Below are positions 34,639 through 43,300 of a DNA stretch of 64,000 nt, in pieces. The stretch comes from DASUPK01 sp963736685. GTDB lineage: Bacteria > Actinomycetota > Thermoleophilia > Solirubrobacterales > 70-9. Position numbers and translations under genes: made by a program. The DNA is taken from NCBI GenBank assembly GCA_963736685.1, contig CAVTPZ010000005.1:15843-79842 (forward strand), read 5' to 3'. Positions within the stretch are counted from its first letter, which is position 1. The number at the start of each line of letters is the position of its first letter. The notes under the pieces are model-generated. The model was not told the origin of the DNA, ran no database searches, and was given only the letters and a program-made list of their open reading frames with translations.

Positions 34639-34824
34639 CTACACCGCGTCGGAGAGGCGCTCGCGCCAGTACGTGACGGAGGCCTCCTGCTCGAGGCGCA
34701 GGCGGTGTGCCTCCAGAGCCTCCTCATAGAGGCCGGCGCTCTCCCGCTCGCGCTCGAGCTCCATGTAGCGCTCGAGCAGGTTCTCTGCCTGCTGGGCGCG
34801 GTATTCCATCTGCTCGGGCGTCAT
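34639..34824 (-). CDS. Small coiled-coil protein
   Basis: 61 residues, strongly helical and charged (QMEYRAQQAENLLERYMELE, LYEEALEAHRLRLEQEASVT). ATG start with GGAGAAAGGGC before it. No known family. Convergent with the Ig-like protein, 8 nt apart. Confidence 0.6.
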   Translation of the reverse strand: MTPEQMEYRAQQAENLLERYMELERERESAGLYEEALEAHRLRLEQEASVTYWRERLSDAV

Positions 34825-34924
34825 GCCCTTTCTCCTCGGCCATCGGCCCCCTGAACTTCACCCCAGAAAACACGAGAAATCGGCTGAAAGCGCGCCCGTT
34901 GCGCGTCGCGTAGGGTTCAGCCAC

Positions 34925-36001
34925 ATGGGTTTGGAGCTTGGACTCAACCTCGGCTACTGGGGAATCGGCCCGCAGGGAGACGATGCCACCGAGATCGTGC
35001 TCGCCGCCGAGCGCGCCGGCTTCGACTCGGTCTGGGCGGCCGAGTCATACGGCTCGGACGCGGTCAGCGTGCTCGCCTATCTCGCGGCCAAGACCGAGAC
35101 CATCCAGCTCGGGGCCGCGATCCTCCAGGTGCCGGCTCGCCAGCCCGCCGCGGCCGCGATGGCGGGCGTCACCATCGACGCCCTCTCGAACGGCCGCTTC
35201 ATCTTCGGATTCGGGCCCTCGGGACCTCAGGTCTCGGAGGGCTGGTACGGCGTGCCCTACGAGAAGCCCTGGGGGCGCACCCGGGAGTACGTCGAGATCG
35301 TCAAGCAGATCGTCGCCCGCGAGGGACGCCTGGAATATGAAGGCAAGCACTTCAAGCTTCCGCTGACCGAGGGCGAGGGCGTGACCGGCCAGGGCAAGGC
35401 CCTGAAGCTGAACGTCCATCCGCTGCGCAACGAGATCCCCGTCTACCTCGGCGCGATCGGCCGCAAGTCGGTCGAGCTGGCGGCCGAGATCGCGGACGGC
35501 TGGATCCCCATCTTCTTCTCGGTCGACAAGTGGCAGGACGCCTGGGGCGAGCACATCGAGGCCGGCCTCGCGAAGAGCGGCCGGACGCGCGAGGACTTCG
35601 CGGTCTCGCCGTCTGTGCAGGTCGCGATCGACGGCGACCTCGACGCCGCCCGCGGCCTGGTCAAGGCCGGCCTGTTGCTCTACCTGGGCGGCATGGGCTC
35701 GAAGAAGACGAACTTCTACGCCGACCTCACCCGTCGCTTCGGCTTCGCCGAGGTCGCCGACGAGGTCCAGTCGCTCTACCTCGACGGCAAGCGCGAGGAG
35801 GCGTACGCCGCGATCCCCGACGAGCTGGTCGACGCCACCGCGATGATCGGCACCGAGGACGAGGTGGCCGAGCGCGTCAAGCGCTTCGCCGAAGCCGGCG
35901 TCGACCGGATGATCGTCTCGCCGATGCACGGGAATCACGAGGAGAACGTCCGCTGCCTCGAGAAGCTCGCCGGCCTGGTGGGCACCCGCGCTCCCGCCTA
36001 A
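34925..36001 (+). CDS. LLM-class F420-dependent oxidoreductase
   Basis: 358 residues, TIM-barrel oxidoreductase. Blocks LGLNLGYWGIGP, AAERAGFDSVWAAESYGSD, QLGAAILQVPARQP, GRFIFGFGPSGPQV and GWYGVPYEKPW mark the F420-using branch. The substrate is unknown. The ATG at 34925 was chosen over a longer frame that has no family similarity. A SnoaL-like gene follows 10 nt later and may share the transcript. Confidence 0.9.
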   Translation: MGLELGLNLGYWGIGPQGDDATEIVLAAERAGFDSVWAAESYGSDAVSVLAYLAAKTETIQLGAAILQVPARQPAAAAMAGVTIDALSNGRFIFGFGPSGPQVSEGWYGVPYEKPWGRTREYVEIVKQIVAREGRLEYEGKHFKLPLTEGEGVTGQGKALKLNVHPLRNEIPVYLGAIGRKSVELAAEIADGWIPIFFSVDKWQDAWGEHIEAGLAKSGRTREDFAVSPSVQVAIDGDLDAARGLVKAGLLLYLGGMGSKKTNFYADLTRRFGFAEVADEVQSLYLDGKREEAYAAIPDELVDATAMIGTEDEVAERVKRFAEAGVDRMIVSPMHGNHEENVRCLEKLAGLVGTRAPA

Positions 36002-36011
36002 CCTCACGGGC

Positions 36012-36437
36012 GTGCCGCAGGACCCGGTTGACGTCGTTCGGGATCAGTTCGCCGCCACGAACGCGCGTGATTTCGAGCGCGCGATGTCCCTATACGACGA
36101 CGACGTCGTGCTCGTGGTCGAGGACGGGTTCCTCAATACCGGCAGGTTCGAGGGCAAGGAGGCGGTGGGCGGATGGTTCGGGGACTGGTTTCAGGCCTTC
36201 GGGAGCGACTACAGCTTCGACGTACTCGAACTGCGTGATCTGGGCGGCGGTCTGCTCTTCATGAAGGCCACCTACGGAGGCAGCGGCCGCACCAGCGGTG
36301 TCGAGGTCCATGATGAGCGCGCCTACCTGTACCGGGTCCGGGATGGCCTGATCACGCGAGTCCAGCTCTTTCTGACCGAGGACCAGGCCCTCCAGGCGGC
36401 CCAGTTGCCGGAGTGGTCTGAGGGCGAAACCGACTAG
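36012..36437 (+). CDS. SnoaL-like (NTF2-fold) protein
   Basis: 141 residues: VVRDQFAATNARDFERAMSL, FEGKEAVGGWFGDWFQAFG, and the final strand AYLYRVRDGLITRVQLFL then TEDQALQAAQL. The ending is the same type of tail (QAL-x-AA) as in the fragments at 3-6 kb. GTG start. It is directly behind an F420-type oxidoreductase and might process its product; this is inference. Confidence 0.78.
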   Translation: MPQDPVDVVRDQFAATNARDFERAMSLYDDDVVLVVEDGFLNTGRFEGKEAVGGWFGDWFQAFGSDYSFDVLELRDLGGGLLFMKATYGGSGRTSGVEVHDERAYLYRVRDGLITRVQLFLTEDQALQAAQLPEWSEGETD

Positions 36438-36478
36438 ATTGCCGCGACCAATGCCCGCCCGGGGGGCGTGAATCGTCC

Positions 36479-37600
36479 ATGAAGATAGGAGTCCCAAAGG
36501 AGACCGCTGAGGGAGAGCGCCGGGTGGCGCTGGTCCCCGACGTGGTCAAGGCGCTGACCGCCAAGGAGATCGAGGTGGCGGTCGAGGCCGGAGCGGGCGA
36601 GGGCGCCTCGCACCCCGACGCCGAATACACGGACGCCGGCGCCAAGGTCGGCGATGACGTCTGGGCTGCCGACATCGTGCTCAAGGTCAGGCCGCCGACC
36701 GACGAGGAGGTCGGGCGCCTGAAGCAGGGACAGATCCTGATCGGCTTCCTCGAGCCGCTCACCAATCCGGCGCTCGCCAAATCGCTCGCCGGGGCCGGAG
36801 TAACGAGCCTCGCGATGGAGGCGATCCCGCGGATCACGCGCGCCCAGTCTATGGACGCCCTCTCCTCCCAGGCGAACCTCGGCGGCTACATGTCGGTGCT
36901 GATCGCGGCTCGCGAGTCCGGCAAGCTCTTCCCGATGATGACCACCGCGGCCGGGACGGTGCCACCCGCCAAGGTCCTGGTCCTCGGAGCGGGTGTCGCC
37001 GGCCTGCAGGCCATCGCCACCGCCAAGCGGTTGGGGGGAATCGTCACCGGCTTCGACGTTCGCTCGGTCGTCAAGGAGCAGGTGCAGTCCCTCGGCGGCC
37101 GCTTCCTCGAGGTCGAGGCCGTCAAGGACGCGGAGGGCGAGGGCGGCTACGCGCGCCCGCTCACGGAGGAGGAGAACGAGATGCTCCGGCAGGAACTCGG
37201 CGAGGCCGCCAAGCGCCAGGACGTGATCATCACCACCGCGCAGATCCCCGGCCGGCCCGCGCCTCGCCTGATCACCGCCGAGGCGGTCAAGAGCATGCAG
37301 CCCGGATCCGTGCTCGTCGACCTCGCCGCCGAGACCGGCGGCAACGTCGAGGGCTCCAAGCCCGGCGAGATCGTCGACGTCGACGGCGTGAAGATCATCG
37401 GGCCGGCGAACCTGCCGAGCCAGATGGCCGGCAACGCCTCCGCGCTCTACGCCAAGAACCTGCAGAACCTGGTCGAGCTTCTGATCACCGAGGAGGGCGA
37501 TCTGAAGGTGGACACCGAGGACGAGGTCATCGCCGGCTCCCTGCTCACCAAGGACGGCGAGATCGTCAACGAAAGAGCCAAGGAGGCAGCGAGCGCATGA
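36479..37600 (+). CDS. pntAA: NAD(P) transhydrogenase subunit alpha part 1
   Basis: The soluble NAD(H)-binding subunit of proton-translocating transhydrogenase. MKIGVPKETAEGERRVALVP at the N-terminus and the dinucleotide fold VLVLGAGVAGLQAIATAKRL are typical. 373 aa. First gene of a three-gene operon; its stop overlaps the ATG of the next gene by 4 bp. Confidence 0.95.
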   Translation: MKIGVPKETAEGERRVALVPDVVKALTAKEIEVAVEAGAGEGASHPDAEYTDAGAKVGDDVWAADIVLKVRPPTDEEVGRLKQGQILIGFLEPLTNPALAKSLAGAGVTSLAMEAIPRITRAQSMDALSSQANLGGYMSVLIAARESGKLFPMMTTAAGTVPPAKVLVLGAGVAGLQAIATAKRLGGIVTGFDVRSVVKEQVQSLGGRFLEVEAVKDAEGEGGYARPLTEEENEMLRQELGEAAKRQDVIITTAQIPGRPAPRLITAEAVKSMQPGSVLVDLAAETGGNVEGSKPGEIVDVDGVKIIGPANLPSQMAGNASALYAKNLQNLVELLITEEGDLKVDTEDEVIAGSLLTKDGEIVNERAKEAASA

Positions 37601-37932
37601 GCCTGATGACCGAGATCACGATCTTCGTCCTGGCAGCGTTCGTCGGCTTCGAGGTCATCTCGAAGGTCCCGACGACCCTGCACACCCCGCTGATGTCGCA
37701 GACCAATGCGATCCACGGCATCGTCATGCTCGGCGGCCTGATCGTCATCGGCTCGGCCGACGACACCCTGGAGAAGGTGATCGGCGTGATCGCGATCGCC
37801 TTCGGCACGATCAACATCGTCGGCGGGTTCCTGGTGACGGACCGGATGCTCGGTATGTTCCGCGGCCGCGAGCGCAAGCCGAAGGCGGAGGAGAAAGAGG
37901 AGACGGTGACCCCGGGGGAGGCCGGTCAGTGA
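37597..37932 (+). CDS. pntAB: NAD(P) transhydrogenase subunit alpha part 2
   Basis: 111 residues, three membrane helices forming part of the proton channel (EITIFVLAAFVGFEVISKVP, IHGIVMLGGLIVIGSA). Highly charged C-terminus. Overlaps both neighbours by 4 bp, so the three subunits are translationally coupled. Confidence 0.93.
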   Translation: MSLMTEITIFVLAAFVGFEVISKVPTTLHTPLMSQTNAIHGIVMLGGLIVIGSADDTLEKVIGVIAIAFGTINIVGGFLVTDRMLGMFRGRERKPKAEEKEETVTPGEAGQ

Positions 37933-39347
37933 TCCCAGCTCCGCCTCTGGCGCTGACGGAGAACAGCGACTTCGTCACCGCCTGCTACATCGTCGCCTTC
38001 TCGCTCTTCATCTTCGGTATCCGGCAGGGCACGCACCCGCGCACCGCCCGCCGCGGCAACCTGATCGCCGCCGGCGGGATGGTGATCGCGATCGCGATCA
38101 CGCTCTCCCTGGACGTGATCGGGAACGGCGGTCTGATCCTGCTCGGGATCCTGATCGGGACCGGGGTCGGCGTCTTCGCCTCCTACCGCGTTCAGATGAC
38201 CGACATGCCTCAGATGGTGGCGCTCTACAACGGCGTCGGCGGCGGCGCCGCGGCGCTGATCTCGTGGTCGGAGTTCCGCCACGTTACCTCCGTCTCCACG
38301 AGCATCCCCCTCGACACCTTCGTCCCGATCCTCTTTTCGACCGTGATCGGCTCGGTCTCCTTCTTCGGATCGAACATCGCCTTCGGCAAGCTGCAGGGCA
38401 TCATCCCCAGCCGGCCCGTTCAGTTCCCCGGCCAGCACATCTTCAACGGGCTGCTCCTCGCGGCGATCCTGGCCGGTTGCATCGTCCTCGGCATCGACCA
38501 CGATTCCCCGTCGCAGGGCCTCTACATCGGCGTGCTGATCGGCGCGGCCATCCTGGGCAACCTCTTCGTCCTGCCGATCGGTGGCGCGGACATGCCCGTG
38601 GTCATCTCGCTCCTGAACGCATTCACCGGGCTGGCGGCCGCCGCCGCCGGGTTCGCACTCGACAACGTCGTCCTGATCGTCGCCGGCACCCTGGTCGGTT
38701 CCTCGGGAACGATCCTGACTCTCGAGATGAGCCGGGCGATGAACCGCTCGATCGGCAATCTGCTGTTCTCCGGCTTCGGGGCGACGACCACAGCCGGTGG
38801 AGAGAGGGAGGAGCGCCCGGTCCACTCGATCGGGGCCGAGGACGCCGCGATCAAGCTCGGTTACGCCGATTCGGTCGTCTTCGTTCCCGGGTACGGCATG
38901 GCTGTGGCGCAGGCCCAGCACGCCGTCAAGGAACTGGCCAACGAGCTCGAGAAGCGGGGGGTGAGGGTGAGCTACGCGATCCATCCGGTGGCCGGGCGGA
39001 TGCCCGGGCACATGAACGTCCTGCTCGCCGAGGCGGATGTGCCCTACGAGCAGCTCGAGGAGATGGACGAGGCCAACGCCGAGATGCCGCAGACCGATGT
39101 GGCGGTGGTGATCGGCGCCAACGACGTCACCAACCCGGCCGCGAAAGACGATCCCAACTCGCCGATCGCCGGCATGCCGATCATCGAGGTCGACCAGGCC
39201 CGCGAGGTGATCGTGATCAAGCGAAGCCTGAGCCCGGGCTTCGCCGGAATCGACAACGACCTCTTCTACGAGGACAAGACGTCGATGCTGTTCAGCGACG
39301 CCAAGGGCGCCGCCGCGGATATAGCAGCGCAGGTCGAGGAGCTCTAG
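37929..39347 (+). CDS. pntB: NAD(P) transhydrogenase subunit beta
   Basis: 472 residues: about eight membrane helices in the first 270 residues, then the NADP(H)-binding domain with VVFVPGYGMAVAQAQHAVKE, VSYAIHPVAGRMPGHMNVLLAE and GANDVTNPAAKDD. With PntAA and PntAB it uses the proton gradient to make NADPH from NADH. GTG start. Confidence 0.95.
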   Translation: MIPAPPLALTENSDFVTACYIVAFSLFIFGIRQGTHPRTARRGNLIAAGGMVIAIAITLSLDVIGNGGLILLGILIGTGVGVFASYRVQMTDMPQMVALYNGVGGGAAALISWSEFRHVTSVSTSIPLDTFVPILFSTVIGSVSFFGSNIAFGKLQGIIPSRPVQFPGQHIFNGLLLAAILAGCIVLGIDHDSPSQGLYIGVLIGAAILGNLFVLPIGGADMPVVISLLNAFTGLAAAAAGFALDNVVLIVAGTLVGSSGTILTLEMSRAMNRSIGNLLFSGFGATTTAGGEREERPVHSIGAEDAAIKLGYADSVVFVPGYGMAVAQAQHAVKELANELEKRGVRVSYAIHPVAGRMPGHMNVLLAEADVPYEQLEEMDEANAEMPQTDVAVVIGANDVTNPAAKDDPNSPIAGMPIIEVDQAREVIVIKRSLSPGFAGIDNDLFYEDKTSMLFSDAKGAAADIAAQVEEL

Positions 39348-39348
39348 C

Positions 39349-39582
39349 TCAGTCCTTCGGGCGGCGGAAGCGCGGCAGCGCCAGGCCGATCACGAAGCCG
39401 AGGACCGCCGCGAGCAGCAGCGCGAAGATCAGCGGGAGGTTGGAGGTCGAGAAGAAGAACTTCACCTCGACCTTCTGCGTGTTCTGGAGGATGAAGATGG
39501 CCGCCAGGACCAGCGCCACGATCGTGATGTAGAAGCGGGCACCTCGCTCCTTCTTCGCCGCTGTAGGCAGTCCGTCGTTCAC
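39349..39582 (-). CDS. LapA-family (DUF1049) membrane protein
   Basis: 77 residues with two helices: FYITIVALVLAAIFILQNTQ, then the characteristic VEVKFFFSTSNLPLIFALLL and a basic end LPRFRRPKD. LapA proteins act in envelope assembly. Its stop lies 1 nt from that of pntB. Confidence 0.82.
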   Translation of the reverse strand: MNDGLPTAAKKERGARFYITIVALVLAAIFILQNTQKVEVKFFFSTSNLPLIFALLLAAVLGFVIGLALPRFRRPKD

Positions 39583-39710
39583 GGCGCGACCCTACCACCA
39601 CGAATTGCGCGCCTCAGAGCACACCTCGCCGCCTAGCTTGATTCGCGTGTGCCCGAGCCAGATCAGGACAGGGAACCGTCGAGTGGATCGCCCTGATCGC
39701 CCTCGTCTCC

Positions 39711-40721
39711 GTGTCGCTGGGAGCGCTCGGCTGGCTCGTCGGGCTGCGGTTTCCGGGGATGGCGCTCGCATATGAGGTCGGCGAGCGGATCATCTGCGCC
39801 GTCAAGCTGAGCTACGGCTGCCGCAGCGACCCGCAGCTCGCGCTTGCCTATCGCGACCTGGCGGGTGAGGTGCGCGATGACGCGCCGCGGATCGTCTACG
39901 AGCGCGGCATGACCGCGCTGCCGGTCGACTTCCGGGACTGCCGCTCTCCCCGTTGCTCCGACGGGCCGGGTTCCGGGCGCGTCACGCGGACGAACGCGGG
40001 CCTGCCGGTCTCCCTGTTCACCCACGTGATCGATTGCCGCGACCCGGGCCGAGCCGTGGAGAGGGGCTTCGATTGCTCCGGCGAGCGAGCCGGTCGCGTC
40101 TACATCCAGTACTGGGAGTACTACGGGGACTCGGCCACCTCCCAGGCGATCTACGGGTCCGCCGGGTACCACCGCGACGATTGGGAGGCCTACCAGGTCA
40201 AGATCGATCCGGGCGGCGCGATCTCGGCGCGCGCCAGCTCCCACAACGGCTACAACGGCGCGGATGCTCCGGCGGTCGACTGGGCCTCGGACGCCGCCGG
40301 GAAGATTCCCGGTGCGACAGCGGTCCGGGACGCCGCCGAGTCGCTCCGGCTCCGGGGCGAGAGAGGCTGGACGCCTTCGGAGGGCACGCTCTACGTCTCG
40401 GGCGGCAGCCACGCCGGCCACGCGACCGAGGGATCGCTCGGCCGCGAGCTCGCCGGGCTGCTCGCCACCGAGAGGCTGGCCATCGGCGCCAAACCGATCC
40501 GGGGCCCGCTCGGGCCGCAGGAGGAGCGACACCGAGAGGAACTCCTCGCCTATCGGCTGCGGAGCTCGCTGTTCGGGCCGGGGGCGAGGAGCACGCCGCG
40601 TGGGACTCTCCGGCTGATCCCGATCGAGTCCATTGCCGGCCGGGACGCCTATTCGTTCTCGATCAGCCCGCCCTGGCGCAAGCGCGTCTACTTCGATCCC
40701 GAGTACGACGGGACGAACTGA
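39711..40721 (+). CDS. Surface protein with pilin/TadE-like N-terminus, unknown function
   Basis: 336 residues from the GTG at 39711. The open frame continues upstream to 39642 and reads GQGTVEWIALIALVSVSLGA just before the start, which is the type III prepilin/TadE N-terminal motif (GQ-x-x-VEW-hydrophobic). No ATG, GTG or TTG exists in that extension, so a base may be missing near 39650-39670; a GTG at 39647 lies in another frame. The rest has YIQYWEYYGDSATSQAIYG, HRDDWEAYQVKIDPGG and ASSHNGYN, unassigned. It ends in DPEYDGTN. Confidence 0.6.
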   Translation: MSLGALGWLVGLRFPGMALAYEVGERIICAVKLSYGCRSDPQLALAYRDLAGEVRDDAPRIVYERGMTALPVDFRDCRSPRCSDGPGSGRVTRTNAGLPVSLFTHVIDCRDPGRAVERGFDCSGERAGRVYIQYWEYYGDSATSQAIYGSAGYHRDDWEAYQVKIDPGGAISARASSHNGYNGADAPAVDWASDAAGKIPGATAVRDAAESLRLRGERGWTPSEGTLYVSGGSHAGHATEGSLGRELAGLLATERLAIGAKPIRGPLGPQEERHREELLAYRLRSSLFGPGARSTPRGTLRLIPIESIAGRDAYSFSISPPWRKRVYFDPEYDGTN

Positions 40722-40732
40722 GCCGTACTGGC

Positions 40733-40799
40733 GGTCCAGGGCAGCAGGTTCCCCGCTGGACCACCGGTCGAAAATCAGGCGTGATCACCCCGATTTTCG
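40733..40799. promoter_or_regulatory. Two stacked palindromes between genes
   Basis: First, GGTCCAG (40733-40739) with CTGGACC (40756-40762). Second, CGAAAATC (40769-40776) with GATTTTCG (40792-40799), enclosing the perfect 8-base palindrome GTGATCAC (40781-40788). The first suits a terminator of the gene ending at 40721; the second, with nested symmetry, looks like a dimeric protein-binding site upstream of the FGLLP protein. Confidence 0.45.
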
Positions 40800-40836
40800 C
40801 GATGGACATTCGTTCGTATCCAGGGAGAATGCCGCG

Positions 40837-42492
40837 ATGCCTTCGACCCGCTCTAGGGGGAGCGGTGGCCAAGCGCTTGCGCATTTGGCTCTGTTGCTGG
40901 CTGCCTGCTTGGCCGCCACCCTCCTCTCCCTGATCGTCTTCGGAGACCGGGTTCAGGCAAATCCGACTTCGCAGTCCCCGTCGCATGGCGACGGAGTACA
41001 TCCGGGTGACGGCAACGACCACCACGATTCCAGCGGGGGTGACCACGGATCGTGGGGCGATGACCACGGCCACGGTTGGGGCGACGACGATGGTCCGCCA
41101 CCTCACCACGACCCGCCGCCCCCGCACGACCCGCCGCCCCCGCACGACCCGCCGCCCCCGCACGACCCGCCGCCGCCGGACAACCCCCCGCCGCCGCCGC
41201 ATGACCCCCCACCTCCGGATACCTCTCCCGGCCAGATCGCCGCCACCTCGTCACCGCCCTCGACCGTGAATGGCGTGAGCCAGGTGGCCGGGATTTCCAC
41301 CAGCGGTCACGCTCCACGGGTGCAGAGGGACATTTCAGCACCGCCCGGCAGCGTTCTAGTCAAGCCCCACAGGAACCCGGCCACAGCGCCGGTCCATCAC
41401 CACAAGGCGAGCGGTACGCAGCCCCAGAGGACGGTGACTGCTCCGGCGCCGGTCGCGAGCGCCGCTCCCAGCGGGAACCCGAATCGCTCCACCTTCGCGG
41501 ACCGGCTGCTCTCACCCACGAAGCTGGACCTGTCGGCCAAGAACCTCGGCGAGGGCGGCCTCATCGCCCTGCTGCTCGCTGCCCTGCTCTATCTGCCGGT
41601 GACGATCTTCAACAAGGCGACCGAGAAGAACCACGCTGCGTTCTCACGCCTGATGAACAAGCCGCGCGCACTGATGCTCTTCCTATTCGGGTGGATTCCC
41701 TTCCGGGGACACCCCGCGTTCACGCTGACCCTCGGCGTCGTCGCCAGCGCGGTGCTCTTCTCGTTCATCGAACCGGGGTTCCCGACCGAGGACGGAGCCC
41801 CTCAGTACCTGATCGGCATGATGCTCGGGTTCGCGCTCGTCTCGGTGGTCTTCTTCGCCAGCTGGCGGCTCGTGATTCACCGCCTCGAGCCCGGAAGCCA
41901 GGGAGAGTGGAGGCTCTATCCGCCGTTCATCTTCCTCGCTGCCTTCCTCGTCGTGATGGCTCGGCTCGCTCACTTCATTCCAGGGGTCGTACTCGGCACC
42001 GTGGCCGAGTACGAGCCGGCGAAGAAGCTCAGCGTCCGGACCGCCGGTATCCGCGTGGCGGTCACCTATGGCCTGTTGATGGTCCTGGGCCTCGGGGCCT
42101 GGTTCGCCTGGATCCCGGTTGAGCACGCCGCCTCCAAGGAGGGCGCCAGCAACCTGACCCTGATCCTCGACTCCGCTCTCGCGATCACCTTCGTCTCGGG
42201 TCTCGAGTCGGTGGCGTTCGGCCTGATACCGATGAAATTCCTCGACGGCAACGACCTGTTCAGCTGGCACAAGGGGCTCTGGGCCGCGATGTGGGGAGGG
42301 GCGATGGTCTGGTTCTCGGTCGTGATCCTCCATCCGGCCCTCAGCACCTACAGCGAGGAAGGCGGTCATCACATCTTCTGGTTCGTCCTCCTCTTCTCGA
42401 CGCTCATGCTGGTCGCGTTGACGACCTGGGGGTACTTCCGGGTTCGGGACGCGCGGGTCGCGCGGGCAGCGGACACCAGCTCCTCCGCCTAG
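40837..42492 (+). CDS. FGLLP-motif membrane protein with Pro/His-rich extracellular region
   Basis: 551 residues. N-terminal helix (HLALLLAACLAATLLSLIVF, residues 12-32), a low-complexity His/Asp/Gly then Pro/His/Asp region (about 45-135) made partly of HDPPPP repeats, a linker, and about eight C-terminal membrane helices from residue 240. The segment VAFGLIPMKFLDGNDLF carries the FGLLP-like motif that names this actinobacterial family of unknown function. ATG at 40837 with GGGAGA before it. Confidence 0.75.
   Translation: MPSTRSRGSGGQALAHLALLLAACLAATLLSLIVFGDRVQANPTSQSPSHGDGVHPGDGNDHHDSSGGDHGSWGDDHGHGWGDDDGPPPHHDPPPPHDPPPPHDPPPPHDPPPPDNPPPPPHDPPPPDTSPGQIAATSSPPSTVNGVSQVAGISTSGHAPRVQRDISAPPGSVLVKPHRNPATAPVHHHKASGTQPQRTVTAPAPVASAAPSGNPNRSTFADRLLSPTKLDLSAKNLGEGGLIALLLAALLYLPVTIFNKATEKNHAAFSRLMNKPRALMLFLFGWIPFRGHPAFTLTLGVVASAVLFSFIEPGFPTEDGAPQYLIGMMLGFALVSVVFFASWRLVIHRLEPGSQGEWRLYPPFIFLAAFLVVMARLAHFIPGVVLGTVAEYEPAKKLSVRTAGIRVAVTYGLLMVLGLGAWFAWIPVEHAASKEGASNLTLILDSALAITFVSGLESVAFGLIPMKFLDGNDLFSWHKGLWAAMWGGAMVWFSVVILHPALSTYSEEGGHHIFWFVLLFSTLMLVALTTWGYFRVRDARVARAADTSSSA
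41107..41178 (+). repeat. Four 18-bp tandem repeats inside the membrane protein gene
   Basis: Units of CACGACCCGCCGCCCCCG at 41107, 41125, 41143 and 41161 (the last with two changes), each encoding HDPPPP. Slippage here would change the repeat count in frame. Confidence 0.8.
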
Positions 42493-42505
42493 CCCAACCG
42501 CCGGG

Positions 42506-43273
42506 TCAGCGAGGGGGCAGGCGGAGCGCGCCGTCCAGGCGGATCGCCTCCCCGTTCAGCATCGTGTTGGTGACGATCTCGCAGGCGAGGTGGCCGTACT
42601 CCTCCGGACGGCCGAGGCGCGACGGGAACGGGATCCCTTCGCCGAGCGCCTGGCGCTTCTCCTCGGGGAGGGCAGCCAGCAGCGGCGTGTCGAACAGGCC
42701 CGGGGCGATGGTGTTGACGCGGATCCCGCGACCGGCCATGTCCCGGGCGGCGGGCAGGGTCAGTCCGACGACGCCGCCCTTGGACGCCGCGTAGGCAACC
42801 TGCCCGATCTGGCCGTCCCAGGCGGCGATCGACGCGGTGTTGATGCAGACGCCGCGCTCGCCCTCATCGTCGGGCTCGTTCTGAGACATGGCGGCGCAGG
42901 CCAGCCGCAGCACGTTGAAGGTCCCGATCAGGTTGACCTTGATGACGTTGTGGAAGATCTCGAGGTCGTGGGGGCCCTGCTTGGAGGCCGTTCGCTGGGC
43001 CCAGCCGATGCCTGCGCAGCAGACCGAGATGCGAAGGCCGCCCGGAGCGTCGGCGGCTGCATCCACCGCAGCCTGCACCGGCTCGGGCTCCATGACGTTC
43101 ACCTCGACGAAGGCGGCGTTCTCCCCGAGCTCGGTCGCGAGCGCCTCGCCCTTCTCGGCGTTCAGGTCGGCGATCACCACGGACGCGCCACGCTCGTGGA
43201 GGGCGCGGACGGTGGCGGCGCCGAGGCCCGATGCCCCGCCGGCGACCAGCGCGCTTGCTCCCTCGATCTTCAT
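42506..43273 (-). CDS. Short-chain dehydrogenase, 3-hydroxyacyl-CoA dehydrogenase type 2-like
   Basis: 255 residues, NAD-dependent SDR. Cofactor motif GGASGLGAATVRAL (residues 12-25), CCAGIGWAQRT, the catalytic Ser (NTASIAAWDGQIG), Tyr and Lys (VAYAASKGG). The ending FPSRLGRPEEYGHLA and INGEAIRLDGALRLPP are typical of the HSD17B10-like group that oxidises 3-hydroxyacyl-CoA in beta-oxidation. No partner gene is adjacent. Confidence 0.88.
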   Translation of the reverse strand: MKIEGASALVAGGASGLGAATVRALHERGASVVIADLNAEKGEALATELGENAAFVEVNVMEPEPVQAAVDAAADAPGGLRISVCCAGIGWAQRTASKQGPHDLEIFHNVIKVNLIGTFNVLRLACAAMSQNEPDDEGERGVCINTASIAAWDGQIGQVAYAASKGGVVGLTLPAARDMAGRGIRVNTIAPGLFDTPLLAALPEEKRQALGEGIPFPSRLGRPEEYGHLACEIVTNTMLNGEAIRLDGALRLPPR

Positions 43274-43300
43274 CGGCGCGGGAGCATATGCGAGCCGGGC

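Noticed and set aside
41107..41178. Regular tandem repeats that could be mistaken for a CRISPR array
   Set aside because: Repeats are contiguous without spacers, lie in frame inside a membrane-protein gene and encode HDPPPP.
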